Shown: positions 51,744 through 61,875, counted from the stretch's first letter. The stretch is DNA of 64,000 bases from Acidobacteriota bacterium (GCA_003223245.1 QHYI01000143.1:1-64000); one strand, 5' to 3'. Notes: a model not told the origin generated them from the sequence alone. Made by a program: numbers and translations.

Positions 51744-53243
51744 ATGTCATCCTTACCGGCAATTTCGAAGGACACGACAAACCCGGGGGAGCGGCGCGGC
51801 CTCCCAAGAGAAGCCTTCAACCACTATGTCGTGCTGGTGTTTTTCGGCGAAGACAATTGGGGCAAGCTCACGAATATGAGCGAAAAGGGCATGGCTTTTG
51901 AGTTTTCCCGGTTGCCGTCTCTGCACGAGAAGGTCACCTTCACTTTTCAGGTCATGGGCTGCATGCCGATGCCGCGCGACGTAAGCGTTTTAGGTGAATC
52001 GCTCGAAGCGGCAGGCGAAATCATGTGGCTTCGTGAGTTTGAGAGAATTGCCGGAGTGCAATTCGTGAACCTGGCCGAAGGAAGGCGAGAACAAATCCGG
52101 CAATGGCTCTCATCGGAAACGGCTACGAACACGCTTACCTCGACGGTTGAAGGCAAGACAAACGAGCCGATGAAAGCAACGGAGTCGCTTGCTCCGTTGA
52201 CCCCTCTGACGCCCGCATTGGGACCCGTGAGCACGATACCTGTCAAAGAACCTCCCTCGGACGTGGACACTCCGGAAGTCACTGTGGAATTGGAGGAAAA
52301 GCGGGAATCAGCGCTAGCCGAGGAAATGCCCGACGTGGCGTCGCCCGTCTTGGCTGGCCGCGGCGAAGTATTCGAATTGCAGCCAGATACGAAGTCCTCT
52401 GCCCAGTCGCATCCCTCCGTGGCGCGATTGACGTTCCTGGTGGTAGCGGGTTGTCTGGTGGCGTTTGTTGTGACCGCAGGCGTAAGGATTTTCATGGCTC
52501 GAAGGGCCCCTTCCGCCGACGCTGCGGAAACCGCCCCGGCGCCGACAGTAGCGGTAAAAGAAGCGCCAGTGATACCCGCGCTTTCCTCCGCAGAGAGCGC
52601 ACCGCCTTTCCAGGTGGAAGTGGTGGACGCCAACGGCAAGCGCTGGATGCTGTGGTTTGTTCGCAACCCTTCCCAGCACCCCGACAATCAACTTGCTCCC
52701 AAGCGAACAGAGTCTGCGGACCTCTCTGCATCTGCAGGGGCTAAAAAGAGCAAGGAAACGGGGCAACAGGAGGAGCCCCCATCGCCAAGCCTATTTACGC
52801 TCGAGGCTCCCAACCTCAATCGCCCGGCGAGCAATGGCTCTGCGGCCACCGATTCATCGGCGGAAGCGCCGGCCATTCAAACAGGGATGACGGTTCCGCA
52901 GGGGGAACCGATTGGCGGGGCGCTCAACAGCCACGTTGCACCCCCGGCCCCCGAGCCGCAAGCTCCCGTAGGCGGGATGGTTCAGCAGGCGCAGCTCATT
53001 CGCTCCGTACCGCCCCTTTATCCTGAGCTTGCAAAATCTACGCGCGTCAGTGGAGATGTCGTGGTAGATGCGCTTATCGATGCGAACGGCAAAGTGACAA
53101 CCGTTAAAGTGATCTCTGGCCCGGTTTTGTTGCAGCAGGCAGCCATCGAAACGGTCCGCCAGTGGAAGTACGAACCCGCGCGGTTAGACGGGCGGGCCGT
53201 GGCCATGCATGTCACGGTAACGGTGAAATTCCGCCTTAACTGA
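51744..53243 (+). CDS. PilZ domain - TM - TonB C-terminal domain fusion protein
   Basis: ERRGLPREAFNHYVVLVFF... NMSEKGMAFEF PilZ-like N-terminus; TM LTFLVVAGCLVAFVVTAGVRIFM; C-terminus SVPPLYPELAKSTRVSGDVVVDALIDANGKVTTVKVISGPVLLQQAAIETVRQWKYEPARLDG. Confidence 0.8.
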   Translation: MSSLPAISKDTTNPGERRGLPREAFNHYVVLVFFGEDNWGKLTNMSEKGMAFEFSRLPSLHEKVTFTFQVMGCMPMPRDVSVLGESLEAAGEIMWLREFERIAGVQFVNLAEGRREQIRQWLSSETATNTLTSTVEGKTNEPMKATESLAPLTPLTPALGPVSTIPVKEPPSDVDTPEVTVELEEKRESALAEEMPDVASPVLAGRGEVFELQPDTKSSAQSHPSVARLTFLVVAGCLVAFVVTAGVRIFMARRAPSADAAETAPAPTVAVKEAPVIPALSSAESAPPFQVEVVDANGKRWMLWFVRNPSQHPDNQLAPKRTESADLSASAGAKKSKETGQQEEPPSPSLFTLEAPNLNRPASNGSAATDSSAEAPAIQTGMTVPQGEPIGGALNSHVAPPAPEPQAPVGGMVQQAQLIRSVPPLYPELAKSTRVSGDVVVDALIDANGKVTTVKVISGPVLLQQAAIETVRQWKYEPARLDGRAVAMHVTVTVKFRLN

Positions 53244-53688
53244 TTCCCTACGATAAATTTCTCAGCGTCTTCTCAACGCGTCCCGCCGTTCCGGCGTAGG
53301 GATCGCCTGGGCTGTCGCATGCCATAAACTCTTTGGAGCTCGATTTTCCCGCTGCCGGGTTTGTCTTCATGCCCCGCGACAAAATCCCGAAAAGGATAGG
53401 GAGCAATCGCAATGCGCTCGCGCGCCGCTGTGGGGAAATTGCATGCGAGGCGCGTTTTGCGCCCCGAACGCCGCCCTCAAGTTCAGAGAGAGAAACGCGC
53501 CAGCCCCTCTGCCGCGCGCATCCCGCAGAAACCGTCTTCGAGTGCGGTGTCGCAAAGTCGCACCAGGCTAGCAAACGGTTGCTTCTCCTGCCAGCCGCGG
53601 CAGAGCCTCCCTTTCGCTGTCGGCCGGGTCCGCGGTGAGTTTCGTCCGGCAACCCCTGTGGCACAATACGATCGTGCGAACGGCATGG

Positions 53689-53845
53689 TTAGAGAACGCT
53701 CAAGAACGCCACAAGGTCCGGCTCTTCTTGCGTGGTCAAGATCAGGCCGAAGCGGTTTTCATAGAAATGCACGACATCCAGCAGCGTTTGCGCCGACCCG
53801 TTGTGAAAATAGGGGGCGCGCGCAGCCAAGCCACGCGACTTTATG
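53689..53845 (-). pseudogene. C-terminal remnant of a di-heme cytochrome c / cytochrome c peroxidase-like protein
   Basis: Reverse strand in one frame: KSRGLAARAPYFHNGSAQTLLDVVHFYENRFGLILTTQEEPDLVAFLSVL-stop. Not listed as an ORF because it lacks a start. Confidence 0.68.
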
Positions 53846-54180
53846 GGGAAGGACCTGCATTTTGGATGGCGTTAACATACATCTACGGCCGGGCGGGCCA
53901 GTTGGAGCGGGCCCGACGCGAGATGGAAAAACTGGAAAACCTGAGCCGACAGGAGCCGTTGAACCCCGTTGTTTTGCTCTGGGCCCGTCTAGGTGTGGGC
54001 AACAAAGAGGAAGCGCTGGCGGACCTGGAGAGGGCTTACTCCCAGCGTTACAACGGCATGACATCCCTTACGGTCGAACCAGGGTTCGACCCGCTGCGCA
54101 GCGACCCGCGTTTTCAGGATTTGCTGCGGCGCGCGGGTCTGGCCGGCAGCGCCATGGGCAAAAGTACCCCCGCACCTTGA
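53846..54180 (+). pseudogene. C-terminal remnant of a TPR protein
   Basis: MALTYIYGRAGQLERARREMEKL...KEEALADLERAYSQRYNGMTSLTVEPGFDPLRSDPRFQDLLRRAGL. The sequence upstream of it in this frame is antisense to the cytochrome tail. Confidence 0.55.
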
Positions 54181-54231
54181 TGGCGAATCCAAACTTTCGC
54201 TGACCTGTAAATCTATCATTAAGGATCACTG

Positions 54232-55617
54232 ATGCTTCGATCTGCTGGAATTCTTGTACTGTTCCTGTGGCTGCTGCCGCCAAGTATCACGGCCCAGGAA
54301 CCGAAGGCGCTACCCGAACCTGACGAGCGCTACAAGGCGGATATCCTGGCCGTGGTGGCGCATCCAGACGACGAAGCTGCGGTAACGCCGTATCTCGCGC
54401 GGGCACTCGATGAACACAAGCGGATTGCCGTGGTTTTCGGTACGCACGGGAGCAGCGGTGCGAACGAAGCCGGAGCAGAGCAAGCCGCGGCGCTCGGTGA
54501 TGTGCGCGAGATCGAGGCGCGCAATGCGTTGATGACGCTGGGCATCAACAGGGTGTGGTTTCTCAGCGGAAAAGACACGGCCACGCAGGACGTCTTAGTG
54601 TCGCTGGCGAATTGGGATCACGGGGAGACTCTGGAGCAAATGGTGCGGCTGGTTCGCTTGACGCGACCCGAAGTCATTCTCACGTTTCTTCCGGGAACGT
54701 TCATTGGCGAGGATCACGGTGACCACCAGGCTTCCGGCGTGCTGGCCACCGAAGCTTTCGATCTGGCGGGGAATCCGGCCGTGTTCCCCGAGCAAGTTTC
54801 CGGGCCGATGAAGCGGCTCGAACCGTTTCTCGAAAACCTGCGGCCATGGCAGGCCAAAAAGATTTACTACTTCCCGGACGCGGAGCGCAAAGATATCTTT
54901 CGCGGCAAAGGGCCTAGCTATTCGGTGAAGGAAATCTCTAAATTGAGCGGCAAGCCCTACTGGCGGATGGCGCTCGATGCCTTTCGCGCGCACCAGACAC
55001 AAGCGAAATCCTATCTCGATCGCATCGCCCAGATGGACGAAGCGCAGATCGAAAAAATGGCCACGTCGGACGGATGGGGAGAGGACCAACATTACGTGCT
55101 CGGCAAGTCTTTGGTTGGTGGAAGCGTGACCGGCGATATCTTTGAAGGCATCACGCCCGGCGCGATTCCCTTTGTTCGGCCGGAAGTTGCCCCACAGCCA
55201 GTGCAGCCAGATTTGTCGATCGAACTCGCTGGACCTTGGAGTTTTTATGCCGAATTCCGCCGCGCCCACGGCCTCACGAGTTTACCGCATCCCGAGCCGC
55301 CGGAGATCGCTCTGCAAGGACCCGGAACTCTCGTGATTCCGTTGTGGATGCGCAACCAAACCCCGAAAGCGCAGGAAGTCACCCGCTCTGCCGCGCTGCC
55401 GGCAGGATGGAGTGTGGAGAATGGCACGGGGGAATTCATGGTGGCGGCAAAACAAACGGCCGCTGCGCGCGTGGAAGTGAATTTGCCGGCCCCGCCGGAA
55501 AACAATACAAAGCAAGCGCAGACCGTGGAAGTCACGGTTCGTGCGGAAGCTAACGGTCAAGCGATTGGCGAAGCGAAACTGCGCGTGGAGTTGCGGAAGC
55601 GCGCGCTGCCACAATAG
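54232..55617 (+). CDS. PIG-L family deacetylase
   Basis: ADILAVVAHPDDEAAVTPYLARALDEHKRIAVVFGTHGSSG and EVILTFLPGTFIGEDHGDHQASG. Confidence 0.88.
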   Translation: MLRSAGILVLFLWLLPPSITAQEPKALPEPDERYKADILAVVAHPDDEAAVTPYLARALDEHKRIAVVFGTHGSSGANEAGAEQAAALGDVREIEARNALMTLGINRVWFLSGKDTATQDVLVSLANWDHGETLEQMVRLVRLTRPEVILTFLPGTFIGEDHGDHQASGVLATEAFDLAGNPAVFPEQVSGPMKRLEPFLENLRPWQAKKIYYFPDAERKDIFRGKGPSYSVKEISKLSGKPYWRMALDAFRAHQTQAKSYLDRIAQMDEAQIEKMATSDGWGEDQHYVLGKSLVGGSVTGDIFEGITPGAIPFVRPEVAPQPVQPDLSIELAGPWSFYAEFRRAHGLTSLPHPEPPEIALQGPGTLVIPLWMRNQTPKAQEVTRSAALPAGWSVENGTGEFMVAAKQTAAARVEVNLPAPPENNTKQAQTVEVTVRAEANGQAIGEAKLRVELRKRALPQ

Positions 55618-55724
55618 CTCGACCTATCGTTCTGAGCGAATCCGACAAGCAGGGGCGAGGAATCGCAACCGAAACTCAAACACGGATTTGAGGTTGTGCG
55701 CCCTGCCTGCGGCAGGTAAGTATC

Positions 55725-55746
55725 GCGGGAAGGCACTCTTTCCCGC
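55725..55746. terminator. Hairpin between convergent genes
   Basis: GCGGGAA-ggcactct-TTCCCGC. Confidence 0.4.
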
Positions 55747-55748
55747 TC

Positions 55749-56603
55749 TCAGGATTTCTTTTCCCGCGCGCCTTCCACGGTTTCCCACGTGCTTTCCGGC
55801 AAGAGCAGCAGATCGTTGAATTCTCCCGCTCCCCGCAGCCATTGGGCGCCGTCAATCACGACGCATTCGCCGTTGATATACTCCGCCATGTCGCTAAGCA
55901 GGAAAGCGGCTAGATTGGCGAGTTCTTCGTGGCGTCCAAACCGCTTCATCGGGTGTTTCTCTTTGCTGTGTTCTTCGAATTGCTTCGAGGGCATCAGACG
56001 GGACCACGCTCCTTCGGTGGGAAAAGGTCCCGGAGCGATGGCGTTGATGCGAATGTCGTACTTGGCCCACTCCACGGCCAGCGACGTGGTCATGGCCAGC
56101 ACTCCCGCCTTGGCGCAGGCCGAAGGCACGACAAAGCCCGAACCACAGTTCGCCGCCGCGTAGGTGGTCACAATGTTCAACACATTTGCGCCGAGCTTTC
56201 GCGAGATCCAGCGCTTGGCGAAGGCTTGCGTGCAGTGAAACGACCCATTCAGCACGATGCCTACGACGGCATTAAATGCATTGGCGGACAGTTTTTCCGT
56301 GCGCGCGATGAAATTGCCGGCCGCGTTGTTCACGAGGGTGTTGATTTCGCCGAATTGCTGGTCTGCTTTAGCCGCCGCAGCTTCGACGGCGTGGTAATCG
56401 CGCACGTCGCAGGTAGCGTACGCGGCAGCTCCGCCAAACCTGAGAATTTCCTCGCACGTTTCGCGAAGCGGATCCTCACGCCGGCCGATAAGAAACAGCC
56501 GTGCTCCTAATTCGGCAAATCGCAAAGCCATGGAGCGCCCGAGTCCGGTGCCTCCGCCGGTGAGGAAGATCGCCCGGTCCTTGAGTAAGTCGCGCTGGAA
56601 CAC
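55749..56603 (-). CDS. SDR family oxidoreductase (2,4-dienoyl-CoA reductase-like)
   Basis: AIFLTGGGTGLGRSMALRFAELGARLFLIGRR, LVNNAAGNF, INAIAPGPFPTEGAWSRLMP. Confidence 0.88.
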   Translation of the reverse strand: MFQRDLLKDRAIFLTGGGTGLGRSMALRFAELGARLFLIGRREDPLRETCEEILRFGGAAAYATCDVRDYHAVEAAAAKADQQFGEINTLVNNAAGNFIARTEKLSANAFNAVVGIVLNGSFHCTQAFAKRWISRKLGANVLNIVTTYAAANCGSGFVVPSACAKAGVLAMTTSLAVEWAKYDIRINAIAPGPFPTEGAWSRLMPSKQFEEHSKEKHPMKRFGRHEELANLAAFLLSDMAEYINGECVVIDGAQWLRGAGEFNDLLLLPESTWETVEGAREKKS

Positions 56604-56860
56604 GTTTCACCCCCTTACGCGGGGAGCTTGAAGAATCACCCCGTTGGAAGCGAGATTCTAGATGATTCGAACGAAGCTGGCCCGCTTTTTCGAAAGCGCC
56701 CGCTGTGGCGGCGATTCAGAAGCCACCGTCGCCACCCTCCTTGTTCGTTGAAATCACGAGGCTTAGCAGCTTTCCTAGCGGCGCGCGATGGGAATTAGCG
56801 CGCGGGAATCCCCATGAGACGAGGGTCACAAATCGCGAAATCACGCGGGGTCAAACACCC

Positions 56861-57754
56861 TCAGGGATGTATCGATGCGGGAATCGGCCGGCCCATGGCT
56901 TTGGCATATTCGGCAGGATAGAGTGGGCTTTCGGGGAACTCCTCGGTTAGTTGTTGCAGAAGCTTTTGCGCCAAGGCTCTTTGCTTCTCGCGCCGCGCCG
57001 CGAGCGCCAGCATAATCTTGGCAACAGGCTCCAGGTACCGCCCCCCTTCCGCGGCCTCTTGCAATTGCTGCATGCCAAGCTTCTTGTCGCCATGGATTCC
57101 GCCGAACCACAGCATGGCGCGAAAGCCCACGGATAAGCTGCCTACAATGTAGTTCGCGGATCCCAGCGCTACGTAAACGTCTTTCGCGTCGGGACGCTCG
57201 GCCAGCAACGCCCTGGCGTGCGCGTTAGCTTCTTTGAGCCGCCGAAGCGCTTCCAGATTGTGCTTCTTGAGAATCATGTCAGCATCCGATTCCATGCCGG
57301 CGCAAAGCGTGAGAGCGTAGAGCGCTTCGGGGTCCTTTGCATCTTTTGCTAGCCGCTCGGCTGCGAGTTCGCGCGCTTTTTGAATCGCCGTTTCAAAGCC
57401 TTCCATGCGCTCGGGGTCCGGCTCACCCTCGATGCCGTGGAGGAATTTCTTTTCGTTGAGGAAGAAGTCGCTGGTAAGGACTCCTTGGCGGTAAAACTCT
57501 TCAAAGAGATAACTGGCGGCGATAGCAACTTGGCCAAAAGGTTCTTCCGGGTGCTGGGCTTCCCAAGCCTCAAACAGGGCGCGCCCTTCGGGGAACTTCT
57601 GAATATAGAGCTGGCGAAAGCCGGAACAGAGTTCCGGGACTTTCACGAACGCGGGAGTGGCAGGATCCTGAGCCTTTGTGACAAAAGTGGTTTGCAGGAA
57701 GACAAAGGCGAGGAGAGTGAGCATTAGAGAGCGCATTCGAACAGCCTTCTTCAA
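56861..57754 (-). CDS. Exported TPR-like protein in the PKS operon
   Basis: Signal peptide, helical repeats; 4-nt ATGA overlap with the ICMT gene. Confidence 0.62.
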   Translation of the reverse strand: MKKAVRMRSLMLTLLAFVFLQTTFVTKAQDPATPAFVKVPELCSGFRQLYIQKFPEGRALFEAWEAQHPEEPFGQVAIAASYLFEEFYRQGVLTSDFFLNEKKFLHGIEGEPDPERMEGFETAIQKARELAAERLAKDAKDPEALYALTLCAGMESDADMILKKHNLEALRRLKEANAHARALLAERPDAKDVYVALGSANYIVGSLSVGFRAMLWFGGIHGDKKLGMQQLQEAAEGGRYLEPVAKIMLALAARREKQRALAQKLLQQLTEEFPESPLYPAEYAKAMGRPIPASIHP

Positions 57755-58323
57755 AACAGGCCGGGCAAGAACCGCGGTTTGCGGCCCATCGCCGCTCGGT
57801 ATTCAGGGCTCGCCATGAGCACATTCTCTTCCGCCCGGATCCGCAGGGATAGCACAAACGAAAAAATCAGCACCGTTACAACGGTGGTGATCCAAGCGGT
57901 ATGAATGAGCGGAAGCGAAATCATTTCCAGAATCACTCCGGTGTAGTTGGGATGGCGCACAAAGCGAAACGGTCCTGTGGTTACGACGCCCATGCGCGTG
58001 GAATCCATCACCTGCACGCTCCACAGATTTCCCAGCGTTCGAATCACCCAGAAGCGCATTAGATTGGATGCCAGAAAGAGAACCAACATCGTCGCGCCGA
58101 GAAGGGGCAGAAAAGGCCGATGCAGCAGGACGACTTCCAGAGCAGCGCCGATCAAAACGCCAGTGTGCACGACCACCATCCATTTGAAATGCGGCTCGCG
58201 GACGCGCACCGCGCCGCCGGCGATCATGCGTTGCTGATGCCGCCGGGAAATGCGCAATTCGACAAGGCGGAGCACTCCCACAGTGGCGAGGAGCGCCAGG
58301 TACAAGTAGACGCTCAGGCCCAT
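57751..58323 (-). CDS. Isoprenylcysteine carboxyl methyltransferase (ICMT) family protein
   Basis: GPFRFVRHPNYTGVILEMISLPLIHTAW and polytopic membrane profile. Confidence 0.86.
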   Translation of the reverse strand: MGLSVYLYLALLATVGVLRLVELRISRRHQQRMIAGGAVRVREPHFKWMVVVHTGVLIGAALEVVLLHRPFLPLLGATMLVLFLASNLMRFWVIRTLGNLWSVQVMDSTRMGVVTTGPFRFVRHPNYTGVILEMISLPLIHTAWITTVVTVLIFSFVLSLRIRAEENVLMASPEYRAAMGRKPRFLPGLF

Positions 58324-59429
58324 TGCAGTAAGAGAAACTCGGCGCTAAAGCCGGGACCAAAAGCGGCCGCCAGCGCGTAATCGCCGGCCTTGAGCGGCCG
58401 CTTTTCGAGCCACTCCTGAAGGATGAAAAGAATGGTCGCGCTCGAAAGGTTGCCGACGTTAGCAAGAATGTCCCACGACGGCTGCGTGTCGCACTTGCAC
58501 AAGCCCAGCTCGGTTTCCACGTTTCCAAGCAAACGCGCGCCTCCGGGATGCAGAATCCATCCCTTGATGTCTTCGCGCTTGCGTCCGTTGCGCCCGAGAA
58601 AGCCCTCGACCAGCCCGCGGATTTTTCCGCCGATCATTTCCGGAACGTCCTTCGACAGCAGAATGTGGAAGCCGGAATCGCGCAGATCAAAACCCATGGC
58701 CCAGAGCGAGTCCTCGAAGGTGTATGTCTCTGAAACCAGAATCTTCGGGCCGCGCGAGCCATTTCCGCGCACGATCACCGCGGCGGCGCCGTCACCAAAC
58801 AGAACCGAAGAAATGAGATTGGCCTGCGAAATGTCTTTGCGTTGAAACGTGAGCGAGGGCAATTCCACCGAGATGATGAGAACGTTTCCCCCCGGACGCG
58901 CTTTCAAATAATCTGCGGCGCGGCCCAGAGCCATGGCTCCTGCCGCGCAACCTAATTCCGTGAAAGGCATGCGCCGCACGTTGGAACGAAAACCCATCAG
59001 GTGGATGAGATGGGCATCGAGCGAAGGAATCATGAAGCCGGTGCACGAGACCGTGATAATCAGGTCGATCTCTTCCGGCTTGAGGCCTGCGCGTTCCAGG
59101 CATTTTCCCGCTGCTTCCCGGCCAAGCTTTACTGCGTGTTCGATGTATTCGTTGTTGGTTTTCGAAAGCGCGCGAGGCTCGATGGTGTAATCGATCGGGA
59201 AGATGGAATGCCTTTTGTGCACCTGCGCGTTGTCCACGATGCTCATCATCGCTTCCAGGCGCCGCTCGGGAATGTTGAAGACGCGGCCCATGTAATATTT
59301 CACGTCCTCGCGCGTGATGGTGTGCGGCGGCAGCGCCGTGGCCGTCGCGGCAATCGTGGGATACATTGCGTCACCGTTTACCCCCGGAACGTGACTCACG
59401 GATTCGATCCTCTCCCTTTGGAGCGCCAA
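58314..59429 (-). CDS. Type III polyketide synthase (chalcone/stilbene synthase family)
   Basis: Catalytic FTELGCAAGAMALGRA (Cys), GWILHPGGARLL (His), VGNLSSATILFIL (Asn); HLIHLMGFRSNVRRMPF. Confidence 0.92.
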   Translation of the reverse strand: MALQRERIESVSHVPGVNGDAMYPTIAATATALPPHTITREDVKYYMGRVFNIPERRLEAMMSIVDNAQVHKRHSIFPIDYTIEPRALSKTNNEYIEHAVKLGREAAGKCLERAGLKPEEIDLIITVSCTGFMIPSLDAHLIHLMGFRSNVRRMPFTELGCAAGAMALGRAADYLKARPGGNVLIISVELPSLTFQRKDISQANLISSVLFGDGAAAVIVRGNGSRGPKILVSETYTFEDSLWAMGFDLRDSGFHILLSKDVPEMIGGKIRGLVEGFLGRNGRKREDIKGWILHPGGARLLGNVETELGLCKCDTQPSWDILANVGNLSSATILFILQEWLEKRPLKAGDYALAAAFGPGFSAEFLLLQWA

Positions 59430-59452
59430 GAAAGCTGCTGGTTCTGCCCCGT

Positions 59453-60537
59453 TTAACCGCTTGGATGTAAGGCGTTCAAAGCATGTTGCTTTGGAAATCC
59501 CGACTCTACCTCACTCCTTCCGTCTAACCCAACACTTTCGAATTCGTTGCCCGAGCTTGCCCGAGAGCGTCGTTTCAGGTAGGAAATGCGCGCGTCCGGC
59601 AGCATCGCATCGAGTATTTGAGCATCGAGCGGCGCACGGTTGGGCACAAACGTTTCGAACACCGGCAGCGTGGATGTAATCGCAACGTGGCGCGCCACCA
59701 GGTCGTTTGCCGCCGTGTTAGGACATCCTCCCTGTTTTTTGTCCGCAAGAAATTCCGTATCCACCACTAAGCGGTGTTCCAAATCATCAATGCCCAAGTT
59801 TGCCGCTTCGCGAAAACCGATGGAACAAAGGTGCCCGTCACTTGAATGCCGTGAGCGTGCGCCGCCTGCATTGCCGCGCTCAGTTCGTCCGGGGTGATAT
59901 TCATGTACGCCTTGAACGAAGTCACGCCCTGCTCTATCCAGAATGCGACGGTGCGGCGGGCATTTTCCGTGTCTTTGAGCTGATGCATCTGCAGCGCGAA
60001 CGCTCCAGGCCCTTCGAGATGCGGCCCCGTGACGTGAATCCTCGGGCCAGCCATTTTTCCATCATCGATATCCCGCTTGAGCTGCAGGTCCGCGTACGGC
60101 TCCATGCTTCCCGTCGTTCGAATCGAAGTCACGCCTCCCGGCGAATACGGGCGGGGGAAACTTGCCGCATGTTCCGGATAAAGCGGAGGCGCGCCGCCCG
60201 GCGAAGGGTAATACATGTGGTCATGCATGCCGACAAGGCCGGGAATGATGGTGCGCCCGCCCAGGTCAAGAACCTTCGCGCCCTCGGGAATCTTTGTGCT
60301 GGCAGCGTCATCGAATGCCGAGATTTTTCCATTGGTGATGACAGTTTGGTCCGCCCGCGGGACCGCTCCCGTGCCCTCGATGATGCGCACATGGGTCAGC
60401 GCGATCATCGGCGCGTCTTCCTTCACGAACGCGCGCACCTCTGGAGCGAATCTGGAGGCTGCCTGCGCGGCCGAACGCGAAGGCAATAACGACGCCGACA
60501 GCAACAAGCAGAAGGCCGGGAACGCCGCTTTTCGCAT
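59453..60537 (-). pseudogene. Amidohydrolase, frameshifted and probably C-terminally truncated
   Basis: VLDLGGRTIIPGLVGMHDHMYYPSPGG ... AHGIQVTG, then -1 frame HLCSIGFREAANLGIDDLEHRLVVDTEFLADKKQGGCPNT. Confidence 0.75.
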
Positions 60538-60725
60538 GGGCCACTCCGAGGGCAGGAGATTGTCGGGCGTGTCGCAGTTTATGCACCCAGAAGCGCTAAA
60601 GCAAGAGCGTTTCACGTGAAACAGTTCATCGTTTGCCTGTTCGAGCGCCGCTCTATCTTCAACCCGATCCGGAGTTCTTTATGATAGATTCGTGCCTTTT
60701 CCAGCGAACTTCTTTGAGGTGGGCT

Positions 60726-61829
60726 ATGTGCCGATTCTTCTTGCGCTTTCTCGTTTGCTCGTTCGCGCTGGTTCTCTTCCACAAATCGCCTGCGGCCGGA
60801 CAGCAGGCCGCGGCGCCTGCAACCACGGAAGGCGACTTTGTCGCGAAGAACTTTCCGTTTCGCTCCGGCGAATCGCTGCCGGAGCTGCGCCTTCACTACA
60901 CGATGCTCGGCAAGCCCGCCAAGGACGCGCAGGGCCGCGTCACTAACGCGGTCTTGATTCTGCACGGCACCGGGGGAACGGGCCATCAATTCCTCTCGCC
61001 GATTTTTGCCGGAGAACTCTTCGGGCCAGGCCAGCTTCTCGACGCTGCGCGCTACTACATCATTCTTCCCGACGGCATCGGCCACGGAAAATCCTCAAAG
61101 CCCAGCGACGGCCTGCACGCGCACTTTCCGCAGTACGACTACGAGGACATGGTAGCGGCACACCACCGCCTGCTCACCAAAGGCTTAGGCGTGAATCATC
61201 TGCGCCTGGTTATGGGTACATCGATGGGCTGCATGCACTCCTTCGTGTGGGGCGAGACGTATCCCGATTTCATGGATGCGCTCATGCCGCTCGCTTGCCT
61301 GCCGGTCGAAATCGCAGGTCGCAACCGCATCTGGCGCAAAATGGTGATGGACGCGATTCGCGACGATCCCGAATGGAAGGGCGGAGAATATTCCACACAG
61401 CCGCGACAAGCGCTGCGAACCGCGCTCGATCTTTTGATGATTGCCGGCAGCGCGCCTCTGTACTGGCAGAAAGTCTACCCGACACGCGACACCGCGGACA
61501 AAGGCCTGGACGATTATTTCAAGGCGCGCTTCGCCGCCCTCGATGCCAACGATCTCCTGTATGCCGTGAACGCTTCGCGCAATTACGATCCTTCGCCGCA
61601 GCTCGAAAAAATCACCGCGCCCGTCATGTACATCAATTCCGCCGATGACTTCATCAATCCGCCGGAGCTCGCCATCGCCGAGCGCGAAATCAAAAAGGTA
61701 AAAAACGGCCGCTTTGTCGACTTGCCCACCAGCGAGGAAACCCGCGGCCACGGCACCCACACCCGCGCCGCCGTCTGGAAGCAATACCTCGCGGAGCTTT
61801 TAGCGCGGTCGGAACACGAAGGCCACTAA
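60726..61829 (+). CDS. Alpha/beta hydrolase (MetX-like homoserine acetyltransferase fold)
   Basis: Signal peptide; ILHGTGGTGHQFLSP; GTSMGCMHSFVWGETYPDFMDALMPLACLPVEIAGRN; RGHGTH. Confidence 0.82.
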   Translation: MCRFFLRFLVCSFALVLFHKSPAAGQQAAAPATTEGDFVAKNFPFRSGESLPELRLHYTMLGKPAKDAQGRVTNAVLILHGTGGTGHQFLSPIFAGELFGPGQLLDAARYYIILPDGIGHGKSSKPSDGLHAHFPQYDYEDMVAAHHRLLTKGLGVNHLRLVMGTSMGCMHSFVWGETYPDFMDALMPLACLPVEIAGRNRIWRKMVMDAIRDDPEWKGGEYSTQPRQALRTALDLLMIAGSAPLYWQKVYPTRDTADKGLDDYFKARFAALDANDLLYAVNASRNYDPSPQLEKITAPVMYINSADDFINPPELAIAEREIKKVKNGRFVDLPTSEETRGHGTHTRAAVWKQYLAELLARSEHEGH

Positions 61830-61848
61830 GGCCATTCACCATTTACAG

Positions 61849-61875
61849 ATGCCATTTTCCATTGTGGAATGGCAT
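61849..61875. promoter_or_regulatory. Inverted repeat overlapping the antitoxin start codon (candidate operator)
   Basis: ATGCCAttTTCCA-ttg-TGGAATGGCAT. Confidence 0.4.
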
